DNA of 64,000 nucleotides from Hemileia vastatrix (lineage: Eukaryota; Basidiomycota; Pucciniomycetes; Pucciniales; Zaghouaniaceae): NCBI GenBank assembly GCA_030280995.1, contig JASXTE010000005.1:24345001-24409000 (forward strand), written 5' to 3'. Positions 56,174-64,000 of the stretch are shown here, piece by piece; position 1 is the first letter of the stretch; each line of letters begins with the position of its first letter. The notes beneath the pieces were generated by a model. That model saw nothing but the letters and a program-made list of their open reading frames with translations. It ran no database searches and was not told where the DNA came from. Position numbers and translations under genes: made by a program.

Positions 56174-57515
56174 TGTAGGTAAACTCTTACAGTTGCCTTG
56201 CTGTAAGCAGAATCCAAAGGAGTTGGATAATAAGAGAAAACCCTGTCCCTCTAAATGAATTTGTGAGTTTTTTAGATCAATAAGCTTAAAAGTATATTTG
56301 ATAATATTAAAGAATGAAACCCTGTCTAATAAATGCTTGTTAGGATGATTGAGCGGTTCTTCTGTGAAAAACAACTGAAATGAAACAATAAAGTTACACC
56401 AGAAACAATATTTTAAATGAAAGAAGTTTTTATGCTTTTAGATTTAAATAATTTTTGAAAACAGATACAATAAATGAGTCCCTGGAGTTGAGACCTTTCT
56501 AATGATACCCTATATGTTAATGTTTAAGAGTTTTTGAGTAAAATATTTAAAGTTTTATGTAAAATTGTTATTTTATAAGGGTATTATAATTGATTAATTA
56601 TTTTGTTGACAAAAGAAAAATATGAATAATGGTTGTTAATCATTCAAAAAGACTCTCAATATCAAAACTAAAAAAGACAAAAACATGTAGCAGACTAAGA
56701 TTCCCCCTTCTATCTGATTCTCCTACTCCAGACCTTTCCAACAATACCCTACATGCATAGGATCTACAATAAACTATTGATCTAACAAGCATAATAAATT
56801 CTAACCAAATTTTGCCACAATAGCCAAACTTTTCTGCAGTGACCAAACTTTGAACTGGTGATCAGACTTTTCTACAGTGACCAAACTTTGCACTGGTGAT
56901 CAGACTTTTCTACAGTGACCAGACTTTGCACTGGTGATCAGACTTTTCTACAGTGACCAAACTTTGCACTGGTGATCAGACTTTTATACAGTGACTACAC
57001 TTTGCACTAGTGATCAGACTTTTCTACAGTGACCAAACTTTGCAGTGGTGATCAGACTTTCCCATTGTGAGAAAATTTTGCCACAATGAGCTCTTTTTGC
57101 CATAATGAGCTAATTTTGCCATAATGAGCTAATTTGGCCAGAGTGAGCTAAATTTGCCGCAGTGAGTTAATCTTGTCACCATGACCAAGCTTGGCCACAA
57201 TGACAGAATTTTTCCAGTACACTTCACTTTTGCACTGGAAAATCAACGGAGCAAACCGGAGCACACCAGAGCGCACCAGAAAAAAGTGGCCATTCCAAGA
57301 GCACACTTCATTCACCAAAAATACAAATCCATAAAACCATCAAATCACAAAAGAAATACCACATATAACCATTCCAAAACACCAAAAATCAACCCAAAAA
57401 AAATCCAGTTAACTCCCTTCAACCAAATTAACACCTGGTAACACCATGATTTTCTTCCAACCAAGTTCCAATCAAATTTTCTTCTAAGTGGCCTACCCAG
57501 ATTTGGAATGCCACA
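56174..57515 (-). repeat. GYP-F 3' LTR
   Basis: 1342 bp. On the plus strand TGTAGGTAAACTC to GGAATGCCACA. Its end block (GCAAGGCAACTGTAAGAG) matches the GYP-E LTR end, but the rest differs and includes a 19-bp minisatellite. Only one LTR is in view; boundaries rest on the purine tract, the TG..CA ends and the CHV-2 junction. Confidence 0.78.
56800..57200. repeat. 19/38-bp minisatellite in GYP-F LTR
   Basis: Six copies of a 38-bp unit (GATCAGAC at about 56860, 56898, 56936, 56974, 57012, 57050), each made of two 19-bp halves such as GACCAAACTTTGCACTGGT. Looser 19-bp copies (TTTTGCCATAATGAGCTAA) continue to about 57200. Confidence 0.9.
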
Positions 57516-57546
57516 TCCTCCCTCCAATTAGGAATGTCCCCATTCC
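57516..57546 (-). promoter_or_regulatory. Purine tract and CATTCY pair of GYP-F
   Basis: TCCTCCCTCCAATTA (purine-rich on the element strand) abuts the LTR. Then GGAATG-TCCC-CATTCC (57531-57546), a perfect 6-bp inverted repeat, is kept although antisense gene B is gone. Confidence 0.6.
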
Positions 57547-59628
57547 AACCAATTATGCATTCTAATTAGTTTATTTTGATGGACATTTTTTTAGCTTATC
57601 TTCTACAAATTAAAACTGTTTGTCTTCTTCTCCAGCTCTTCATATAAATCATAATAATAATAAAAATAAATTTTTGTGATGATTCCACTGCTGAGATAAA
57701 TGTTTGAATCCCTTCAGACTCCCATATACCTGTCTTCCCACTATGTCACAGCATGAGAGAGTGGATCTCCCTAATGAGTCAAATACTCTTGATTCCATTC
57801 TCATAGGTCCCCCATTGAGCCAAATTCTATGATTCCAATCTCGCCATAAGGTCCTCCAAGCTTCACACCAAATATCCTAACACTGAGGCTTTAAAATAAA
57901 ACAATAATAAATCCAACTACCACCCTGACTTCTGATTCCTTCATCACTATTTTCATCCATTTGCTATTCAGCAACCTTTACAAAATACTTTTAGCCAGGC
58001 TTTTAATGTTTAATTTTAGACTTTTAGACCATGTTAAAGCGCCACAAATTTCACCAAATAGATTGACATTCCAGTTTAAAGTCTTGGTGGACCAAACATT
58101 TAATTGATTTCCAGTTCCAACTACTATCCGAAACCTTTCTCCAAGAATATCCATAAAATTTTGAACGTCCTTGAAAATTAGCCAGTTTAAAGTCTTGGAG
58201 GACTAACAGCATATCTTGATATAAAATCATAAACAGCAGTTTAAAGTCTTAGAGGACTAAAGATCCAATGAGGAACCAAATTCTTGAAATAAAATCGTAA
58301 AAACTATCCAGTTTAAAGTCTTAGTGAACTAACAGATCTTGAATACAAATAAGACCTTAAAGAAATTCTTGAAAAGAAGCCGGTTTTAAAGTCTTGGAGG
58401 ACTAACAAATCCCAAAATAACAAATATAACCCTTTAAAGAAAGTCTTAAATAATAGCCAGTTTAAAGTCTTGGAGGACTAACAGATCTTGAAGTAGGATC
58501 CAATTTTGCTCGAGCTCCACTTGACCCTTTTTCATATATAAAATATACTATAAAAGAAATAATCCAAAAGAAAAATTGAAAATTAAATTTAACAAAATTT
58601 AAAAAAAAAATTGTATGTTTATATATTTATTTTATTTTTATTTTATTTATTTTTTTATTTTTTTATTTTTCTTTATTAGTTTTTTTTAATGATGAAAATA
58701 ATAAAAGTTTATAAAATATTGTTATGTAATAAAATTTAATTTTTAATTTTTAAAAAAAATTATAAACAAATTTGAAATATAAAATTTATGAAATGTAAAA
58801 TAAAATTTAAAAGATGCCCCCGGCCAATTGATGAGCCATACCCTCAACATCATACCCACATCCAAGTGAAACTTGATGTGGTTACACAATATTGAGAAAT
58901 TTAAAATACAAAATTAATAAATGAAAGTTTAGGAAAATAAAATTTTATGATAATGATCACTGGGTGGGCTCCCTCCAATTTGTAAAAATGATTAGAGACC
59001 ACCAGTGAGCATCACCCTTAACAATATTTATAGTATTATAAAAATTAAAATGAAAGAAAAACATATTTCATTTTATAAAAAATCTAACATATAATAAATA
59101 ACAAAATCAAAAATCAAAAAGAATCTTGAATCGGGAAGTGGGAGCATTGTCTCTTTGTACGTTCCAGTTTATAGTCTTAGCAGACTTCCTATAGATCAAA
59201 AACAAAGCCAGGATTCAACTAGAAACAGGGAAAAATTGGTAACAAACATTTTGGGGTAATTGTGTATAGAGCAGCCAGCCCATCAAATACCCCTAAACTT
59301 GCCAATATTTAATTCAGAAGGCTCCCCTGTGAACACTTCTACCAATAAAAAAATTATCAATCCAACATATATCTTCCCCATAATTTTTGTCACTTTTAAA
59401 AGTTTCAAGAATTTTCAAACAAAAGTCTTCATAAATGTCGTAAATTTTGTTAACGGTTTTGTCTCGCACACCATAGTAAAATGACAGTAATATTTTTAAT
59501 AAGAAAGTAGTTTATCCTCATTCTGGAGTTAAACTTTGACAATATTTTATTTAATTGATTATGTAGTTTATCCTTAATTCGGAGTCCCTTTAAAAGGATT
59601 GTAGAAATAGTTTACCCTCATTTCAGAG
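57547..59628 (-). other. GYP-F 3' noncoding region
   Basis: Holds the block shared with GYP-E 32480-32930 (57670-58060), about seven mini-hairpin units (58070-58490), an A/T-rich tract (58560-58810), the CCACATC hairpin (58856-58881), the CACTGGGTGG structure (about 58950-59010), and GAGG-type mini-hairpins (59510, 59565, 59609) near the pol end. No gene is seen. Confidence 0.65.
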
Positions 59629-62600
59629 TTAATTTTCAGCTCTCCTGGTGCCCCTAGGATAGAACCATTCGACTTCATCAGTCGCTACCCTCTTCTTTAA
59701 AACTACTCCATCTAATTCTTCCAAAACATATGAGCCACCAGATACTTGTTCCTTGACTTTATACGGTCCATTCCACCTATCTGAAAACATCTTGCCCCAT
59801 TGGCTCTCCAAAATCCTATTATACACCAAAACCATATCTCCAGTTTTCAAAGGTTTTCTAAGTCAATGTGCCAACTGCTCATCCCAATATCTTACTGACT
59901 GATTTTGGATCTTCATCATCCACGAATATGCCTTTTCTAAGTACTCTTCTTTCTTTTCTAGCTGCATCATTCTTGCACATAATAGCTCTTCAGTAGTCTT
60001 GACCATGTCCCAATCAACTCCAAGATATGATTCAGCTTCCAAATCAACCGGTAAAACTGCTTTCTGTCCAAAAACAAGTTCATAAGGTGAAAATCCGGTT
60101 GTCCTTTTGGCGGTAATTTGATCAGCAAATAAAACCAAAGGTAAATAATGCCTCCACTTTCTGCACTCAACCCACACATTTTGACTAAAGCATCCTTAAT
60201 AACTTGATGCCCTCTTTCAACCATACCTTCAGCTTCAGGATAATAAGGGGTTGCTACCCTAACCTTTGACCCAACTTTTGATATAGCTTCTCTAAACTCT
60301 GTCCCAAACTCAGGACCTCCATCTACTGTTACCAATTTCATAACGCCATATCAATACACCCAATTTTTCAAAATAAATTCTGCCACATTTTTGGCAGTCA
60401 AATTAATAAGAGACGCTGCCTCTACCCAACCAGATAAATAATCTCTGGCTACAACTAAATATTTATACTGTCCCTCCTTAATATGAACGGCATCCGAGCT
60501 AACCCTTCCAAGGAGAGTATTTTTTCCAGTAGTGTTTCCAGGTTCTTTCGGCCTTAAATAACTTCTTTGACATTATTTGCATGACTGAACCCACTGTTTA
60601 ACAGCCATCTTCATGCCTGGCCACCAAAATCAATCAGCAATTCTTCTGAAAGTTTCTCCAACACCTCTATGCCCAAGATCTTCATGCAATGACTTTAAAA
60701 CTAATTCTTGCCCTTTCTTTTGAGTAAAAACTACTTGAGGATTTGGATACCTCCTTTTCATTAATTGTCGACCAGATAAGTAAAACGTAGATGACTTCCT
60801 TTTTATAGCCACCCATTCATCATCTTCACAATCTTCTGGCCTTTCTAAAGTCAATAAATATTTGACCAACAACAAATAAAAACCAGTCTGACCCCAGACT
60901 TCATCTTTAAATCAATTAATATAATATCAATGGGCACTTCTCTATCACCAATATCACCTGCACATGAATGAGCCAATAGACGCTGACCACAAATTTGATT
61001 CTTGATCAAGCTATGTCTATTTTCTTCATCTGAACCTTTTGACCTTTTAGAAACTAAATTTGAAAATACCTCTTTCTCTTCTTCACCCTTTTTAACCAAA
61101 TTTTCTAATTCTTCAACATATACACCCTTCCTTAACCTACTACTATCCCAAACTACCACTCCCTCTTCATCTATATACACAAAATCTTCTTCTACCTCTT
61201 TTTTACCCAATTTATTCACACCAATTTCATCAATTTGATCAACATAAAAATAGTTTTCTAGTTTATCCTCTTGGTGGAGGTCATCATCACAGTCATCTAA
61301 ATACAATAGTCCTGCCAGTTTAACATCATGGGGGAGGTATGGAAAGTCTTCAGCTCCTTTAGTGCTGGCTTCAATCATAGGTATACCTTCATTGAACTCT
61401 TCTGAGTCTGAATCATCTTCAGTGGGTGGTCTTCTTGACAAACCATCTGGCATATTAAAAGTTTTTCCAGGCTTATGAACTAAGTCAAAAGAGAAATGTT
61501 GAATGAATGCTACCCATCTAGTCATAGGTGCATTTGATAAACTTGGGGAATTAATCATTTGAATTAAAGATTTTGCATCCACTTGCAATTCAAATTGTTG
61601 GCCCAACAAAAAATTTTGAAGTTTCTTTAAAATATTTGCCACTCCACACAGTTCCAATTTTGGCTGAGAATATCTTGATTTGACTTCAGTGAATACCACA
61701 GACTCATACCTAACTGGCCTAATGTAACCAGCTTTATCCATCTGAGACAAAACTGCCCCAGCAGCAACCTGACTTGAGTCAACTGCTGAATAAATCCTAC
61801 CGGCATCTTTTCCATAATCTAACTTGTGCAGGACTAAATCCTTCCCTACAACCTTCTTCAATCTCTCAAATGCCCTTTCACACTCTTCATCCCACTCCCA
61901 GTCTACATCCTTTCTCGTCAACCTTCTCAATGGAGCTGCAAATAAAGAAAAGTCCTTGATAGACATTCGAACATAAACACATATGCCTAAAAACCCCCTA
62001 ACTTTGGTTGTATTCTTGGGTCTTGGCCAGGACTGAATGTTATTCACTTTCTTCTTGGACATAATCCTACCCTCTCTACATACCACATGACCAAAAATCT
62101 CTAAATCTGGCACACAACATGAAAATTTTGAACCCAAAATAGTTAAACCAGCTTCTTCAACTCTAAACAAGATCCTCTCTAAAGTGATTGCATACTCCCA
62201 GATGAATTTTTGTATCCCTGGGTTCTCCTCCAACACTTCATTATCATAATCTGTTGAAGGTCCTTTAATTTTTCTAATGTCAATAAAGATTCCAGCATAT
62301 TGAGGAATTTTATCTTGAAGAATCCAAGACATATGAGCTTGATAAACAGAAACTGAATTTGTTTCTCCTTGAGGTAATCTTGTCAATTGTAATTGTCCTA
62401 GCGGTGTATCAAAAGTAGTGAGAGGCCTAGAGTCTGGATGCAACTCTCTCTCATCATATCCCCCCATAATATCTCCTAAACCATAACAAACTCCCCCAGA
62501 AATTGCTTCCACAAACTCCTCAGCACTAGGTGGTATACCAGCATCCTCTATTGTAACCCTATTTGACTCCCTGAGATCATGAACTACTCTAAGTTTGCCA

Positions 62601-63707
62601 TTCGGTTTCTTGATACAAAATACCAGACTAGAATAACTTGATGATGATTGCTCATACAGTCCAGTGTGAATCAGTTCTCTGACAACTTCAATATAAGCTT
62701 CTTTTGATGCAGCCGTAATTGGGATTGGTTTTTTCTGCCACGTTTCATGACATACTACAGGAATATTGTAAGGCTCCCCATAGGAATGCTTCAACACACC
62801 CCTCTCCTCTTCTACAAAAGCAATGGCCTTTTCTTGCTTGACCATCACATCCAACAACAACTTCTTCTCTTCTCCAGACAACCAACCATCAGGTCCAAAA
62901 TTAACAACACCCAGTCTCTCAAAAGTGATTCTTGACATCTCAAAAAATTCAGATGGATTCTTTACCAAGGGACTTTCATAAGGATCTCTTGATAACCTTG
63001 GTCTTCTCAAGGGTGGATTTAATGCGGCAGGTAGCGGTTCATTAATTGGTTGGATTTTATTTGCTACCTTCTTATATTTTGCTTCCTCCACATCTAAATA
63101 AACTTGAGGTAAAATATTTATTTTTGTATCACCATTGGAAATTTCATCAAAGGAATTCACTTCTTCATTGCCAGAATCGGAATAAGAAAAATTAGAAAAA
63201 TATTTTATTTCATTTTTAAATTTAAACCTTTTCTCTTTTCCCTTGTCTAGTTTATCAACAATTTTTCAAACACCTTTAGTTCCCTTATCCATCATAAAAT
63301 AACCCGTAAAAAAAGTTGGCAGTTTATCCTCTTGCTGGAGGACCGGAATCAAATTATCAAAAAAAAAAATTTTTGTGTTTTAATTATACTAAGATTTTTT
63401 ATAGAATTTTGATGAAATAATTACAGTTTACCCTCTTGCTGGAGGTCAGAAAATAAATCATTCCAATTTTTATTCAACATAATACTTCCCATCTTCCCTC
63501 TTGATCCATTCTTGAATGCGATAAAAAATCTTGAAAGAGAAGTGAGACAAGCCGAAAATTTGAAAACATAATAACAATTTAACGTATTATTAACAGAAAA
63601 TAATTGAGAATCCACTAGAATTATCTCCAAGAGAGCTGACCTATTGCAATCCAGGATCTCATCCTGGGGAGAGATTGCAACATTAGAGTGATCAGCCCCA
63701 ACTACCC
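59629..63707 (-). pseudogene. pol: GYP-F Pol pseudogene
   Basis: Very similar to GYP-E Pol. The longest open stretch is 63160-60851 (RT, RNase H and linker). The RT catalytic FIDD-GG is FIDI-RK near 62275-62290, so the second Asp is lost. RNase H residues remain. Integrase is broken by TGA at 60627 (RIAD-stop-FWWPG, Arg in GYP-E), a TAA in its CX2C pair, TGA near 60343, a frameshift near 60170, and TGA near 59862. The early part has TAA at about 63418. At 60627 and 59862 CGA became TGA relative to GYP-E. The tail 59850-59629 includes the GPY motif. Confidence 0.88.
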
Positions 63708-64000
63708 CAAAAAATGAGGGTCACCAAAATTCCCCTCTAAACATAATTCACCAGAAGCTTTTTGTTTAATACGCTGATTCTTGGTGCATACACAACATTG
63801 ACACATAGTGGTGATCCCTGGCCGTGTCTCCCAACCTTTGTCTCCAGGAGGTGCCAACCACATATGAAGCCTTCTCATGTTGTCCCCTGTAATCTCCAAA
63901 CTAATGCCCATACCAGCTTGATAACCAATCTGGGACTCAAAATCCATTAAAAAAGGACCACCAAGAACAGTTTTAACCGCCCCTCTGGCCACATAGAAAT
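63702..64000 (-). CDS. gag: GYP-F Gag-protease C-terminal part (cut by window edge)
   Basis: The last 96 or so codons of gag: VLGGPFLMDFESQIGYQAGM and a Cys-rich tail MCQCCVC, as in GYP-E. It ends with TAG 63702-63704. The active-site part is outside the window. Confidence 0.8.
   Translation of the reverse strand, partial: FYVARGAVKTVLGGPFLMDFESQIGYQAGMGISLEITGDNMRRLHMWLAPPGDKGWETRPGITTMCQCCVCTKNQRIKQKASGELCLEGNFGDPHFLG
63708..63714 (-). promoter_or_regulatory. Slippery heptamer of GYP-F
   Basis: T TTT TTG then GGG TAG, the same arrangement as in GYP-E (25275-25287). Confidence 0.7.

Larger units (their letters stand above)
56174..64000 (-). mobile_element. GYP-F: giant Ty3/Gypsy retrotransposon, minus strand, truncated by window edge
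   Basis: Close relative of GYP-E in gag, pol and 3' hairpins, but with a different LTR. Order from the right: gag-protease end, heptamer, pol pseudogene, hairpin region, CATTCY pair, purine tract, 3' LTR. Both antisense genes present in GYP-E are missing from their expected places (about 58500-58800 and 57550-57700). The 5' LTR is outside the window. The 4 bases beside the 3' LTR are GCAG (56170-56173), the predicted duplication. Confidence 0.88.

Noticed and set aside
56039..56374. A 111-codon ORF at 56039-56374 as a gene
   Set aside because: A chimera of GYP-F LTR, CHV-2 linker and the CAC-2 terminal repeat.

Overview
This window looks like the AT-rich, transposon-packed nuclear DNA of a basidiomycete fungus, most likely a rust (Pucciniales). 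The evidence is Ty3/Gypsy chromoviruses, very large Gypsy elements, introns of 50-88 nt with GT..AG ends, and Zn-cluster proteins. The rust assignment is inference. I found no convincing host gene, tRNA or rRNA; essentially everything is mobile DNA.

The window reads as one nested stack of insertions. The base is CHV-2, an old chromovirus on the minus strand. Its pol gene is cut into pieces at 56173-56087, 45566-45425, 10854-8377 and 8126-7957. Rejoining the pieces across the breaks restores reading frame each time. The insertions into it are: GYP-F (giant Gypsy, minus, 56174 to beyond the right edge); CAC-2 (CACTA-type DNA transposon, 45567-56086, 3-bp duplication AAC); GYP-C (giant Gypsy, minus, 10855-45424, 4-bp duplication CCGG); CAC-3 (250-bp CACTA MITE, 8127-8376, duplication TGG); and a family-C LTR fragment (7814-7956) that is itself cut by chromovirus CHV-1 (plus, left edge to 7813). 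Inside GYP-C sits CAC-1 (15568-37211, duplication TCT), and inside CAC-1 sits GYP-E (21306-35034, duplication ACAT), the youngest and best preserved element, with open gag and pol.

The giant Gypsy elements share one plan: LTR, a tRNA-Lys-like primer site, gag plus protease, a T TTT TTG slippery heptamer for -1 frameshifting, and pol (RT, RNase H, integrase, GPY). A long 3' region follows, which holds small repeated hairpins, larger hairpins and an A-rich tract. In GYP-E and GYP-C it also carries two spliced genes in antisense orientation. Both genes encode a Zn2Cys6-like cluster whose two halves are in the reverse of the Gal4 order. CHV-1 has a similar antisense gene just inside its 3' LTR. 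An inverted pair of CATTCY sites lies between gene B and the polypurine tract in all three giant elements. These antisense genes are the strongest candidate for an undescribed system.

The two large CACTA elements each carry a tandem array built around a long palindrome: a 36-bp palindrome at about 92/129-bp spacing in CAC-1, with spacer orientation flipping in the middle, and a 46-bp palindrome every ~608 bp in CAC-2. This is the second candidate. Most other copies are decayed by stops and frameshifts, including CGA-to-TGA changes in TCGA context.
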